Assembly (NCBI RefSeq): GCF_000006405.1
Contig: NW_003215766.1
Span: 127,382 to 191,381 of the forward strand
Length of the DNA: 64,000 bases
Direction of reading: 5' to 3'
Source: Perkinsus marinus ATCC 50983
Taxonomy: Eukaryota > Perkinsozoa > Perkinsida > Perkinsidae
How positions within the stretch are numbered: position 1 is the first letter of the stretch; the number at the start of each line of letters is the position of its first letter. Both the position numbers and the translations under genes were made by a program. This document shows, piece after piece, positions 11,901-25,388 of the stretch. The notes beneath the pieces were generated by a model. That model had not been told where the DNA came from. It did not search any database and was given only the letters and a program-made list of their open reading frames with translations.

Positions 11901-14900
11901 ATCAACAGTCCTGTCATCACTGGCCATCCTCACCTTACCCACGAAGTCGTAACCATTCTTATCGTTTCGCTCCACGGATCCCGTGAAGCCTCTATACCAG
12001 GGATGTATATCGTGAAGTTCAACACCTTATAAATACAACTGCCATACTGCGATGGAGGTCCTCCACCTTTACCTCGTATAAGAGCCCTTAGCAGGTGAAT
12101 GATCTCTCTAGGGTCATAGCTGAGCACATTGGTGGACCATCCTGTGCCGATACCCTCAGCACCATTGACGAGGACCATTGGTATGATCGGGCAGTACCAC
12201 TTAGGCTCAATGCTTTGCCCTTCCTGATGCCCACAATAGTACCACAGGTGTTATTGACTAGCAGTCCTCTCACCTCTGTTAGATATTCCAAAACATCGTC
12301 ATCATCCGGATGGAATATGGTCCTAGTATACTTGCTTAGTCTAGTGTAGATATATCTGAGTGCATCTAGGTGTTCATAGTAGGGACGGACCAAGTGGGCT
12401 ACCGTCCGCTGGCAGCATCCTTTCCTCCCTGCTGCCGGGTACCGAACTGACCCGAGGGGAACAGCAAGTTGAGGTTGTTGGAGCCTGATACATAGGGAGC
12501 ATTCAGAATGAGTAAACTCGTGAGGTTACCAGTGAAGTCCTGAGCCATGCCAACGATACAGGATTCCAAACTCTGCTCGCCGTGATGATAGGCCGACTAC
12601 AGGGAAGAGTACTCGATCGCTCTAATGCCAGACACTTCTCACATGCTCCGAAACATACCCCACGAACTGGGCCACTTTAGTATCAGACTTCAAGTTCCTT
12701 TTCAAGGCACAGAACAGCACTTTACGCTGAATAGCAACACTGTTGCCTCGCAGAGGAAACGAAAAAGTCCCACCTGGGAGGGCTTAAAACCATCAACCAT
12801 ACTAGGGATACTCCTCATAACATCATACTTCGAAAACTGGACAAGCTCCTTGTTGATGAAGTCCAAATACCTTCAACACACAGTCAAGCTCCCCAAGCAA
12901 CACCAACTATACCTCAGAGATGCCTTAGAGTGGTCAACGCAGTCTCCATCAGCGTAACTGACAATCGATCCAATTGACCACGCTCGAACCCAATGAGTGC
13001 CCAAGTACCCATTGATCCACTCCTTCCTATCATCCGCCCTCTTCTTATTGAATGCCATATCTATCGCCTCACCATCATCCCCGTCACGATAATCAAAAGA
13101 AAGGCTGTGCCTGAAGTCCCTCCGTACGTCGGACATTTCTCGACCTTCCCTCCGCTACTTTGAGATCTGTGAGAAGTACTGCTGAGCCTCTTTACTGGTG
13201 CTAGTACCGAGACCTTTGTAGTATTTTATCTTCCAGCCTGACACTGCACTGCCCAGTTGTACGCCCAAACTGAGCCGCTACCTTTGCCGTCATTATTGTT
13301 CCTTTTCCACTCCTCATACTCAGTGAGCGTGAAAAAGCTGAGCTCCCGTCGGCCCTTTACACACTTCACAATGGGAGTTACAAACTCCTTCATAAAGCCT
13401 CGAGTCTGGAGTAGGCCAGGCCACCAGTGATGCCTGAACGGCACATTCACTTGGGGCACTCCACAGTGGCCAGCCCAGGTAAAACGTGACGCGAAAGTTC
13501 CGTGGCGTCACGATGGTATGCGACAAGATGACTTACACTAGGTTTATAAGCAGTCCCTTGATATGCGACCCATCGAGATCTTGATCGGTCATGACCATGA
13601 TGGAGCCATATCGCAGGCCCTTCACACCGTCATACCTGTAGCGTCAGAATGGTCAGGAAGAGCATTCTCCCTGAGCTTACGCCTTCCTAGGCTCGAGTCC
13701 GATGATCTTAAGTATGGCCTGGATTTCCTTGTTGTCAACGGTTTGCTTATACGACGCCTCTCTCACATTCAACACTTTACCTCTCAAAGGGAATACCCCG
13801 TACCTGTATTCGCGATAGTAACTGTCGTATCTAAGCCTCGCCCCTCCTACTTGTCCCGACCAATAACCCCCAGCCCAGCCACTGCCAAGGCTTTGGCCGA
13901 GTCTCCCTCTGTGAGGATCAGCGTACACCGGTCCGAATAGCGACCACCTTAGACAAGATAAGCTACCAAGCTACACACATGATCTGATTCTCACCAGCAT
14001 CGTTAGCGTCCTCGAGTTTTGGCACGCCGAAGATCCTCGTCTGACCACCCGTGCCTCCCTAGCACGCATGAACACCCAATCCTCGATGTGCACAGCTCCT
14101 TCACCACTACCTTGATTTTACTCTGGAGCGTTGCAGTCTGCTTGAATTTAGCCCAGTTGACGACCTACACGGTGAGTCCTCTGTCCCACCAGGGTACATC
14201 CACAGCGGCCTACCTGATCTACTATCCCTGAGCTGAGGACCTTCTTCATAGTACCCTCAGAGAGAACACACTTGGACCCAAACTTAGCCACCTGTAATAC
14301 AAGTGCTCCCTATTGCCGACTACGCTACTACTGAGGTACCTTCAACGTGAGTGTCTCCTTGGTCTGCGAGTCAAAGGTTGGATTCTCTATAAGAGCATTC
14401 ACGAAGAGCCACATATGGTTTTTCACTTGGAAAGGCTTTAGTTCCATACCACCTGTCAGCCAACTAGCACACCATGGTCTGCCACGAGCAGGACTAACCC
14501 TTGTTCTTCGTCTGGGCCTTCTTTAACACGGCGTTCACAATTTGTTCAGCAACATGGTTCACATGAGTCCCACCCTTTACAGTATTGATTGAATTGGCAA
14601 AGGACACTTGCTGGAACTGCCCACCCCCACCCGCGGGGTCACTCAGCGTTACCAAGACCTCCCACCGGTCCGATACCTGCACATGTCCACAGGAAACATA
14701 CACGTTAGCTCGAGCTACCTTCTCGTAGATCTTAGGAGCATCCACCCACTCTCCAGTGAGATACAGTTCAGCATAGTCCTTGAAGCTCGATATGGGTACG
14801 CGTTTACCTAGTTAATCATGAATCTGAGCATTCACATGTCACTATTACCATTGAGATACACCTTGCATTTTTTCGATGCTGATGTACCAGCAACATCGAT

Positions 14901-15921
14901 TACACGTTTAGACATGAGTGACACCTAAAATTGCGATGAGAGGTCAACCAAGCCGTTCATGGCATGCTCACTATGTCGGCATCTAGATGAGTCATACCGA
15001 ACCTGATGAGACGTATCAAGGGGTCGCTGCGATTGATGCCCTACTTTTCAAGATCCGGCCAAAACTGCACACAGGTAAAATCCTCCTTGTCATAGTCGGT
15101 AATGACCGGTTCCTTTTTCTTCTGCATTGATTTCTCAAACTGCTGCTTATAAAGCTTCTTGCGGGTGCGATCAGCAGTGGTGATGAGGAACTTCTTCGAG
15201 AAGATATTGCTCAGCTTTGCGCCGTAGCCGTTGCGGCCTCCAGTGACCTGTCGTCGAGGCACCATGTGCTGGAAGCACTCAGGAACATTGCTGCTAACCT
15301 TCTTTTCTTTATCATCATAGTTGTCACTTGTCAATAAATGACCAAATACTAACTCGGGTACATAAACATGATGCTCCTTGTGTATCTGGTACAAGTGTCA
15401 CATGCCGGGATCGAACTCGGGTCGACTCTCAGTAGCTCACCTGTATCGGCAAACCCTTGCCATTATTATATACCTTGATGAAGCCGTTCTCAGCATCGAT
15501 GTCCACCTAAGCGTCGAACTCTCTAGCACACAGCGTGAGCATCCCCCCACTTTAATAGTATTCATATGTTTCGGATCTCGCTGGAGGTTATCAGCCGCAT
15601 TGACGAGGATCTCATCGAAGATCTTATATAGTCCAGGACAAAACTAAATGTGACTACTGCCTTTCTATTCCGCATTCATGCTGCCTACTGTTATCTGCTT
15701 CTGAACTATATGACCAGTCTCGGACTCCCATACCCACATGCGCTCAGTCTGATGCTCCAGACTGCCAACATAGGTATCAGGTCTACGAGAACGGTACCAA
15801 ACGTCACCAAACGGGAGCCTCTACTCTACCGCGCAAGGATGTGCTCAATCTGGGTCATCTTCTTATATATCTGCTCCACGGATTTACCCCCATGACGAGG
15901 AGCCGACGGGGGGCTGGCCAT
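8923..15921 (-). CDS. TOP2: DNA topoisomerase II
   Basis: Type IIA topoisomerase, which passes one DNA duplex through a break in another in the nucleus. The start at 15921 gives [10 protein letters not shown], then [18 protein letters not shown] and YVGSLEHQ of the ATPase domain. [16 protein letters not shown] follows at about 15200. [13 protein letters not shown] lies near 14560. The TOPRIM motifs [20 protein letters not shown] (about 13900) and [17 protein letters not shown] (about 13570) are intact. The active-site Tyr context [10 protein letters not shown] lies near 12350, and [15 protein letters not shown] near 12160. The C-terminal tail is Lys-rich and then acidic, ending SDYA with TAA at 8923. 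Introns of about 47-55 nt interrupt the motifs; one of 51 nt (15248-15298) is in frame without a stop. All catalytic residues checked are present. Confidence 0.96.
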
Positions 15922-16135
15922 TCCACGAGTGATACAAACAACAAGGTTAACACCTCTGCAGCAGTTCTAGACCAGACCTCGAGATAGTCTCTTTAGAGAG
16001 AATTTACCCACCACTGAACTTCCACAAGCAACTATAAGGAAACACCGAATAGACCTGGACCGTCAAACGTGCTTTGAAATGCAATTAGACACGAAGTTCG
16101 TCACATTTTCACTTTTCCGACTCGATGGTCCCAAA

Positions 16136-16790
16136 TCACTGCGGTTCCAGCTGTGAAGAGCTCAGCGCCACTACCCGATCAATCACACGATTGCTCCAGC
16201 TCATGATCAACCCATACGCGTTGACCCCAGTAAAACCGTTTCTTCTTCCGTTTCCATTCTCAACAACGTCATCGAGCAAGGGCTCTGCTCCTAGATAATA
16301 AGATTGGCCAAGACCAACCTCCCAAAACCATACCACCCTAGTACACTCATGCCCGATCGTCGTCCTCATACGGGGGGGAGAATTTTCTTGACTAGATCTA
16401 CGACAGCTTTCCCATGGGCAACCTCCAATGGCCGCTGCTGCTCCCGTTGAGTTGATGACGAGCTTCCTTTTAGAAATGAATATTGTCCCCGCGGTTGTAG
16501 TCGATGAGCGCCATTATACAGGGATGCGATAAAAGCTCAAACTGACAGTTCAACACGAGACCGGCGATCCCTTGGGAAGGTAAACCACATGCACATTCTG
16601 CCCGATTGACCACTGAACACCACCAACCTCGAACGGAATATCGTGCGAAGGCGTGCTGAGGCAGCTATAGAACAAACAGACGCACCTCTAGACGCAATAG
16701 AAACAGCGCATCTGCCACCGTCACGAGTTCTGTCAATATCCACAGTACATACAGGATTGATGATGGAGATGAAGATAGGCAAGTACTCTA
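16136..16790 (-). CDS. unidentified small multi-exon gene, start unresolved
   Basis: Coding-like segments lie between the topoisomerase II start and the ValRS stop. One reading gives a segment like PFEVGGVQWSIGQNVHVVY near 16580-16640. A later exon carries LEVAHGKAVVDLVKKILPP near 16390-16440, followed by SMTLLRMETEEETVLLGST. A 47-nt GT-AG intron then joins to LALSSSQLEPQ and TGA at 16136. No start codon can be chosen with confidence and I do not recognise the family. The conserved-looking splice phases favour a real gene, but the exon chain is only a guess. Confidence 0.3.
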
Positions 16791-16813
16791 CAGTAACGTT
16801 AGCAAGTGTTCAT

Positions 16814-19800
16814 CTATGCAGTGACTTCCATGGCCGCCTTGATCTGGGCGATCACCTTCTCCTGCTCAGCAAGTTCAGCTCTATAAGAATCCTCCTTAGC
16901 AGCGTTGGCATGACGAACTTGCGGGGGCACCTTCTCCTCATAGTCCGGTACCTAGCAGCCGTACACACTATATACTAACTACTATCATACGGACACTCTA
17001 CTACCTCTCTCTTCGAGACGTATGTCTGCAAGTTGTGCTGGGTAATTCCCATCTTCTTCTCGAGCTTCTTCAACTCAGCTGCGAGATCGACTAGTCCAGC
17101 CACCTCCATATAAGTGGTAACATGCTCAGAAACGACGTTCGCAATAGTGCTGAAGGGACAGGAATAACATACCACTGCTGTAGCCCAAATAGGCAGACTC
17201 ACCCAACAGGAGCCTCACTGGCATCATCGATGACATTGAGGGACGACAGCTTAGCCATAGTAGCTACGTGATCGGCAATCTTAGGCAATACTCGTCGGGC
17301 TTCAGGGTCAGCAGCACGGATATAAGCATGCGGTCTCGCCTTCGGTGGCAAGCCAAGTGATGCAGCTTGAGATCTACAACACACAAGCACTTCCCTTCCT
17401 TTATAATACAATAACACCCCAGCACCTCAAGGACGATGTAGTGGACTGAAGAAGTACCATCTCCTCTTCCACAGCGAGGTTCCTCCAAGACATCACTGCT
17501 TGAGGGTAACTAGGGACGAGCTAGTACGACAATGCATGCTCGTAGGTCCTTACTCAGCAATGACAATGGATTCTGCCTTAGTGATGCCATCAGGGATCCT
17601 CTGATAGAGCTCCTCTGTCACGAAGGGGAGCAGGGGATGAAGAAGTCTTAGACCACGATCCAAGCATATGTACAACACCTACAAAAAAACTACACCAGAG
17701 GATGGACATTCGGATTACTGTACCTCTCTAGCGATCCGGAGCTCCTCAGAGTCGCCACCCTCGAGAGCACGGAAACGCTTCTTCACGAGTTCCAAATAGT
17801 AGTCGCAGAAATCGTAAAGCCAGAAGTTGTAGGTAGCCGTCGTAGCATCACTAAAGTTGAACTCCTTGATACCCTTGTTAGCAGCCCCTGCTGCATCGGA
17901 GAGTCTGGAAGCATATACAATCGACAACAATGAAGAGTGAGGAGGCGGTCACCTTGAAAGGATCCATTTGTCCTCCCACTCGAGCTTGGCATCGAGGGGA
18001 AGACCCTTGGACGTGAAGTTGTCACCAAAGTTCGGCAAGGCGAACTTCATCACATTCCACAACCTGTAGGGGAGATGCCGAAATATTCTAGCCAAGTTAC
18101 CTCACTTATTGCAGAAGTATCGATAAGATACCACCCTGTTGATATCAAGGTTCACACTGCGAGCCTGACCAGTGTACGCTAGGAGACCAAACCTGCAGAG
18201 CAGTGTTGAAGACAGGAGCGATCGCCACAGCCGTTGCACCACCTTAGAGCATCAGATCCACACTCAGGGATTCCATCAGGGAAGTCCTTCTCTTGACCCT
18301 TCATAGCCTTCTTGATCTCCCTCTCAGGCAAGTTACCTAGACATGCATGACCAAACCCATAGCGACTGCCTTCACCCTACCATGCTTCAGCTTCTCCTGT
18401 AGCTCAGGGAGGCCAATACCCGACATAACCTCAAGAGGGTCAATGACGTTACCAAGGGACTTGGACATCTTACGACCGTGAGCGTCACGTACCTACAAGA
18501 CAACCTGTGGCGAAGTTTACGATGTAGGGACTGACCATAGCATGCAAGCATACAGTGTGGAAGGGGAGCTCGTCAGTGAGGGCCAAGGACATCATCACCA
18601 TACGTGCTACCCAGAAGAAGAGAATATCGTGCCCAGTCTCGAGGACCGAGCTGGGGAAGAATGCCTTCATGTCATCAGTATTCATGTTAGGCCACCCGAG
18701 AGCCGACATAGGGAGGAGTCCACTCGAGAACCTACAAGGAGGAATTCTACCACCATTACCGAGGACAGTTGCTCACCAGGTATCCAAAACATCAGGATCC
18801 TGGGCCAGCTCGAGGTCACTCTCAGGGATGCCGAGCTTCTCTGAAGCCCTCTGCAGTGCCTCAGCCTCATTCCGGCCGACGAACCTGTCATACCACACCT
18901 CCTCCCAATCTCCTCCAATCGTGACCTTACCACTGCTCCTCAGTGTAGCACGGCTTCACCACCTTATAGGCAGGGATACGATGACCCCACCACAACTGAC
19001 GAGATACACACCAGTCACGGATGTTCTCAAGCCAGTTGAACCAAGTGCTCTCGTAGTAACTAGGCTCGATCTTCAGCTTGCCTTCCTTCACAGCTTGGAC
19101 CTATTCTCAAGCGTCAAAGCGACTAGCTATAGGTCTCCTTACCCCACGAGCAGCCTCCTTGCTGCAGTCCATCCACCACTGAGGCTTCAGCACAGGTTCA
19201 ACGATATCCTTAGACTTGGAACACAGAGGGACCTACACCCAGCATGTCACCAAGGCCCCAAGACTCACCCTAAGCTTACCTTCATCGCGTTATCAGTCTT
19301 TCCAACGAAGAGACCAAGCTCCTTCAAGCGCTCCTCAACAGTCCTACGTGCGATGAAGCGATGCTGGCCAGCGAACTCACCACAGTTATCGTTCATAGTG
19401 CCTGAAGCGCTCACTCTACCAACATGGTATAACTATACAGCCTTATTACCATCATCATTGAGGATGTTAATCTCCGGCAATTGATGTCGACGACCGATGG
19501 CGAAATCGTTGGGGTCATGGGCCGGTGTGATCTTCACACAACCAGTACCAAAGTCCATAGAAACATAGTCGTCAGCAATAACGACCATCTTCCTATCAGG
19601 GATGAAGGGGTGGACCAGCTCCTTGCCAATAAGGTGAGTAAAACGATCATCCTTGGGGTTTACGGCCACAGCTACATCACCCAGCATGGTCTCCAGACGG
19701 GTAGTAGCGATATGAACAAACCTACAGCCAAGATATCCAACACTCCTACCCTGCACACAAGTACTACTTGGTAGGGTCCTCCTTGAGAGGATACTTGAAT

Positions 19801-21211
19801 TCAACCAAAACACCCACCTCTACCTTGGCATCAGGGAGACCAGGAACCTGATCATAGCGTTAATGGAGCGATAGCAAGCAGACCTATCATCAATTACCGA
19901 GAGAAGGGTCCTCTTGTCGATGTCGATATGGTCAACCTCGAGATCACTGAGTGCCGTGCGCAGATAGGGGCACCAATTGACCAACCTAGTGTCACGGTAA
20001 ATCTTGCCCTCATCGTAAAACCGAACCTGCCATATACTGGCTTTGCATTCTATTAAACAAATGTGAAGCAGCATACGAATGCCTCCTTGACAGCAGTGGA
20101 AAGGTTATCATCCATGGTGAAGAACTGACGGTCCCAGTCCAAGGAACCTGAACGATACCTCGTCAGGCTCACAGGCCAACCGTTATCATTACTCGCTAAG
20201 CGCTCCATCTGTTTGCAGATGGTGTTGCCCTTTTCGTTCTTCCATGCCCAAACCCTCTCCAGGAACCTATACGTAGTACAATATCGGCGACTGAGCGGAG
20301 CTGTAGGGACTTACCTTTCACGACCCAAGTCGTGCCTAGAAAGGCCCTCCTCACGCAAAAGCAAGTTCTCCACAACAGACTGAGTGGCGATACCGGCATG
20401 ATCCGTACCTATAGACAGCGAAACGACGTCGCCAGGAATCGAACCTCCGCGGGAGTGACATACCAGGGATCCACAATGTCTGATGACCCATCATCCGATG
20501 CCACCTAGTCATACTGTCTTGGATACAGCACATCAAGGCATGACCCAAATGGAGGGTACCTAAACAGGTTCCACTACCCTACACACTCCCTGGCGAGCGT
20601 ACCAGTGACATTAGGGGGCGGTAAGCACATGACGAATTTCTGGGAGTCCACAGTGTTCATGGCCTTCTGAGCGTCAGCATGGAAGTACCCTTGCTTACGC
20701 CACCAGTCATACCAGGCAGATTCCACTGCCGCAGGGTCATAAGAATCAGCCTGGAGAGCCATTAGATTGCCAATTTTCCTCGAGTACTGGGAAACTGTGT
20801 TACCATTGGCTCGGACAAATCCTTCTTCTCGCCAATTGGGGTTTTATTCACATATGGCTGCTTCTTCTGAGGGACGGGCTTCGTCTCCTTTTTACCCTTA
20901 TTCTTACCTGAGCCAGTGACATGTATTCTACCCCTCCACACTAACAATACGATCTAAGCCTTACTACCCTGGAAGAGTGCTTCCTTCTCCTCTTTACTCA
21001 TCTTGTTCTTCTTACCCGCCTTCTCCTGCTTCTTCAGCTTCTTCAATGCCGACTTACTAAGACCTACTCCCCACATCTACCCTCGTCCTTACATCGACTC
21101 CCATGTCCTATTACCTTCAGGATTCTCAGGCGTGGAGTTCCCTGAATGAACATCATGATCAGCATGGTTCTGCACAGAGTGTGCGAGTTCGTCCTTCGCC
21201 AACGTGGACAT
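16814..21211 (-). CDS. VARS: valyl-tRNA synthetase
   Basis: Class I synthetase that charges tRNA-Val. Exon 1 ([13 protein letters not shown]...) is joined by a 51-nt intron to a Lys-rich extension ([18 protein letters not shown]), as in other eukaryotic ValRS. The catalytic core begins [15 protein letters not shown] (about 20720). The HIGH motif appears as HLGHALM, split by an intron near 20540-20580. The CP1 editing domain has [18 protein letters not shown] (about 19690). [15 protein letters not shown] lies near 18450. The C-terminal coiled coil ([16 protein letters not shown]) is followed by a short last exon ending in TAG at 16814. An in-frame upstream ATG at 21286 would add 25 residues. 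Introns are 45-56 nt. Confidence 0.95.
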
Positions 21212-21796
21212 TAGTGAGCCTCGAAGAGGTGACGGTACTAGAAATGAGCAGTGCTGAGCAGAGAAGCATCTCGTTATTTGAGACATCCATAGGGAGACCT
21301 AGCTACTACTCTTTGAGTGTTGAGGAAGACGATAGCACGACCAGGGGTACGACTTAGACGCCACACCACGGCAGAGGTCAAAAATTTCGAAAAATACGCT
21401 ACCAACGGAAGCATCCTGAAGTCAGTCTATAGACCGCAGCATGGATCGATGGGAGAGCTCTGTACCATGTGTTCCGGATTGACGTTTTGTTATCTAGGCT
21501 GACCCTTCAGGCTGATAGAACCCCGTATGCATTCTTGACAAAATCGATCACGATGGCGTGCGCTAATAGGCCGAATTGCTGAGCGGAAATAGACCCCAAG
21601 ACCCCGAGGGAATAAGATACTCGTCTACGAACAACCTGAGCGGAGCGATGCAATTTTCCGCAGAAGCGCAATTTGACGTGGACAGGGATGTCGAGGATGA
21701 TAGTGGTTGTAGTATTGTTAATTTGAACCCGTGCATTTGTATTACCCTTCCCCTGTGGCTCCTATTGAAGATTGACTGAAGGACCTTGCCTTAATT
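21212..21796. promoter_or_regulatory. divergent spacer between ValRS and RRM/KH gene
   Basis: These 585 bp separate two genes transcribed away from each other and so must hold both 5' regions. Only short, unsupported reading frames are present. I see no TATA box or other element that I could name. Confidence 0.35.
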
Positions 21797-23938
21797 ATGA
21801 GAAGTGCATACTATGGAGAAGCTCCAGGGAGCTCAGACCCCCACATCCCTCAACAACAAGATCATCAACAACAACATGGTCCGTCAGAGGTTCTCCTCAT
21901 CACCACCTTTTCTCCTCTTATCAGCTTACGGCTGTCCACCAGGCGCCGCTCTCGGGGAGCCCAAACCCTACCCGCCCGATACTCGATCTATGGACTCGGC
22001 CGCCTTAGAGCAGGTCGGTTCATGTGACGGTTTCACCCACTTTCGACCTTGTAAGTAGGTTGTCAACCAACTAGTTATGAATAGACATAAGCAAATGCAG
22101 AGCGATGGAGCCAATGGCCATGTAGGCTGCATTTCCGGTCCCTCCTCCCATTACACTGTTAGCATCCCCCGCTTGGATTGCCCTCTCTTGGTGCCCCCTA
22201 TGGCAGTCACCCTGGAGGGATCGAAGCTCAACAGCAAGCCGTAACTACATGATTGTACAGATAGTCTCTAAGACACTCTACAGGTGCAGCATATCTATTC
22301 CCATTTGATCAACTACTTCAATACAACCCAAGCAGTTGCGGGGAAACTGTCAATGCCGTTCTCGGCAGTGAGTCCGAATCGCCCCAATTCCCCCCTACTG
22401 GATTCTCGTCTATTCAGAGTGGCGGCGCTTATCCCCCGATACCGCACCTCCCTAACTTCTCGCAGGTAGTAGCCGGTAGGCCCGAAACTCCGCGAGGAGC
22501 CTCTGCCCTGCCACTTCAGATGGGATTACCCCGGCTGCCCAGTGCGCCTATTGTATCCGTGACTGTTGAAGGTGTTAACTTCAGCTATCAGTTAACAGAG
22601 GACGACCTGCGGAAAGTATGAGGGGCAGTTGAAGCATCGCAAGTGTGCATTCCGAGCTCAGGTTTTCTCACGTTATGGTGAAGTTCGCGAGGTCACCGTC
22701 AATCCGGACGGAGGATCTGCTATTATCCGCTTCTCCAGTATGGGCGAAGCGGAGCATGCTGTCAGAGACTTACATGGAAAGACGCTCAATGGAGTGCGAG
22801 GAAGCCTCAGTGTCCAATGGTATTCGCCTCCATCCTAATACTGAGCTCATGGAACATCTGTAGGCACAACACTGGAGGTGAATCGTCTCCGGTCGTGTCT
22901 TCGGACTTACCCCCACCTGCATGGCTGCATGCATCCCCTCCCTCATCGTCGGATAACAGATCATACGCCCCTCCTAGTCTACCACGACTCCCTACCAATG
23001 GTGTGGCTCCTCCCCCTCCCCCTCCTCCCCCGCCGCCACCTGCATCCCTGGGCCGAAGTGAATCAGGGACGTACGGCAAGTATAACTCCTCACCATCTAT
23101 TGTGTCGCCTGATGATGATGGTATGGATGGTGGTAGAATCAGGAAGTACACGTGTCGGTTCGAGATTGGTATAGAGAATGATAGAGAGTTTCACGTGGCC
23201 AGGCGCTTGATTGGGCAGAAGGGCGCCAATATGAAGAGGATCGTTAAGCTGTCTAACGCCAAGCTCCGTCTTCGTGGGCAGGGCTCTGGGTTCTTGGAGG
23301 GCACGGCTAAAGAGGAGTCCCATGAGCCCCTGCACATGTGTGTCTCTTGTAAGGATCCAGAGGGGTAAGTGCTCCTTGTAGCCCACATGGGTAGTGAGAC
23401 GCCGTGTTGTAGGTACAGAATTGCGGTGTCGGAGATGCGCATGTTGTTAGAGCAAGTGTATGGTGAATATAGACTTTTCTGCAGGGAGAGGAACATCCCT
23501 TATCCGGAAGACCTGCAAGTGCTTGTGAAGGAGAATCCTCTGGTATCGAGTCCAAGGGCGGCAACCGATGCATCACAGACTCCGGCCCTAGGTGGCAATG
23601 GTAAGAGACGATATGGACGCCAACAGAGTGGATACTCGTCCTACGAGGGGGATCATGTGGGTTCCGGTGGACTGTGGAATGGTGGGGAATTCCATCCTGT
23701 CTTTGGTCCGAGTTATGGAGGCGATGCTGATCATTTCGAAATGCCACCTGGCATGCCATCTGTTGAGGAGATTGAGCGTCTTATCGAGGAGAGGAACAAC
23801 GCTAGGAGGGTGTGCAACTTCAAGGAGGCTGATAGAATTAGAGACCTGCTTAAAGCTAATGGGATTGGCCTTATGGATGAACCAGGTGGTCGTGGCAGAG
23901 GGTCTGAGGTCACCACCTGGAGGTTCTGGCGTCAATAG
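21797..23938 (+). CDS. RRM and KH RNA-binding protein with CysRS-like C-terminal helix pair
   Basis: The first exon starts MRSAYYGEAPGSSDPH and is Gln-rich. An RRM follows: VSVTVEGVNFSYQLTEDDLR, a 47-nt intron, then VFSRYGEVREVTVNPDGGSA and GEAEHAVRDLHGKTLNG, to about 22815. A 44-nt intron leads to a Ser/Pro linker with a run of 10 prolines (about 23005-23040). Next comes a KH domain (ARRLIGQKGANMKRI, LSNAKLRLRG; about 23190-23300) and an extension with VYGEYRLFCRERNIPYPEDL. The last 60 residues (ARRVCNFKEADRIRDLLKANG, then a Gly/Arg stretch and TTWRF) resemble the terminal helical module of cysteinyl-tRNA synthetase. TAG is at 23938. Likely a cytoplasmic or nuclear mRNA-binding factor; its target is unknown. 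Confidence 0.82.
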
Positions 23939-25388
23939 TATTCGAGCATGTTAAGAGATGTGTACTATTATTATCCTGCTGCAATGACGATGCTGAGGAG
24001 TATCACATTACATCAATATGCATGGTCATTATCACTGCTTTTTTATTGTCACTTTTCATCACTACTTGTTGTCCGCATTGGCCAGTACCTACCACTGATG
24101 CTGCTGCCGTTCAACTCATCATAGACCAACTGCCTCGGCTCGAGCTCGGGCATTTTGCACTGCAAGCAATATCATCAACAACAGACGTCACTTCAGAGGA
24201 GCTCTTTGTAATTGGACTGTTGCATACTCGAGCGTCGCTCCTCGTTCACAGTCGGAATGGCCTCCTTTTTGCCGAACCTTTTCGAGATGGAAACATTATT
24301 TCTCATACGTATGTGCAGATTTGAACGGTGGCAATAGTAGCAGCCTCCCTTGACGGTCTGGCCTTGGTAGTCTTAGTGGTCATTTGGATAATCATGCATA
24401 CGAGTGATTCTACTACTAGGACTATGATCCACAACACTGTAACATTGAAATGAACTTGTTATGGTTAGAAAAATAATACGAATGCCTAATTTTATTGCTG
24501 CAATACTACTACTGCCTCTCCTGACCGTGCACGTAAATGATGATGATGGAATCGTAGGCTTGAGATCGCTTTCGAGCGTGGTCACCAATACATATAGATT
24601 GTCTACACTCCTATTACTACCACTACTGCATCTACCTGAGCTATGTAGGCCACTTCGCATTTTCCCTCACACTGGGTTGTTGTCTATATAATCTCTCTAG
24701 TCGTCACTAGATTCAGCTAATTAGAACTACAAGGTCCGTCGGTCATCGGTAGTGCTAGAATCCTTCCCATGCCTCAACTTTTTGCAAAGGCTCTCCACTT
24801 CCTAGTGCATCCCCTGGAGTAGCTGTGTGCATGTTATGGCTGTAGGGCCCAACAGTAGACGTGGTCACTCGGGTTCAAATCACTTCCTGTTGTTGATGAC
24901 CGGCAGTGCCACTGATGATCTCTGTTTTGTCCATATTCGCTCACTTTTCATCGTCAACTGTATTTCGTTCAAAGTATGGGGTCAGTGTAGCGCAAACTCG
25001 TGTAGGGGTTTCACAATAGAATAGAGCGCCTACCAATATGCGAACCTTCCTCCTACTGCTGGGTCAAGTCTTCTCTAGTTTACTCTAGGGCAGCTGGCTT
25101 GACTGTACAGTCAAGGGAGAACTCCATCGCTTGTGACTTCGAATAATACAGTGTGTTGCGAGAGGCCTTAGTGGACTCGGTATGTGTATGCCGGGGCGAA
25201 ACTGAAGGTTGATGTTGTGTGGTTGTCCTACGATGAGACTCCCTCACTAGGGCATAGCCACTCTCCGTGTCTCAATGGCCTGGTATAGCAGTGGCTACTT
25301 CCTCCCCCTCAGTCGTCTGCTATGAGTACTTTACGGGTGTAGCCATCGAGCACCACTGTACTGTTACAATCATTTCTGCGTTGTTGGT
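23939..25388. other. spacer with no firm gene
   Basis: About 1.45 kb between the RRM/KH gene and the next plus-strand gene. A 100-codon plus frame at 24022-24324 begins with a hydrophobic segment (MVIITAFLLSLFITTCC) that could be a signal peptide. A Leu-rich minus or plus frame lies at about 24373-24690. Neither shows intron signals or a family match, so neither is called as a gene. Confidence 0.35.

Noticed and set aside
15380-15425. tRNA-like T-arm word (AGTTCGATCCC) in a topoisomerase II intron, and a similar one (GGTTCGATTCC) in a ValRS intron near 20430
   Set aside because: Each lies in a 55-nt intron, too short for a tRNA, and the flanking bases do not form the T-arm or acceptor stem. 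Probably chance.
18555-19484. Plus-strand frame of 309 codons
   Set aside because: It is antisense to valyl-tRNA synthetase exons that carry conserved motifs; the minus strand is the coding one.
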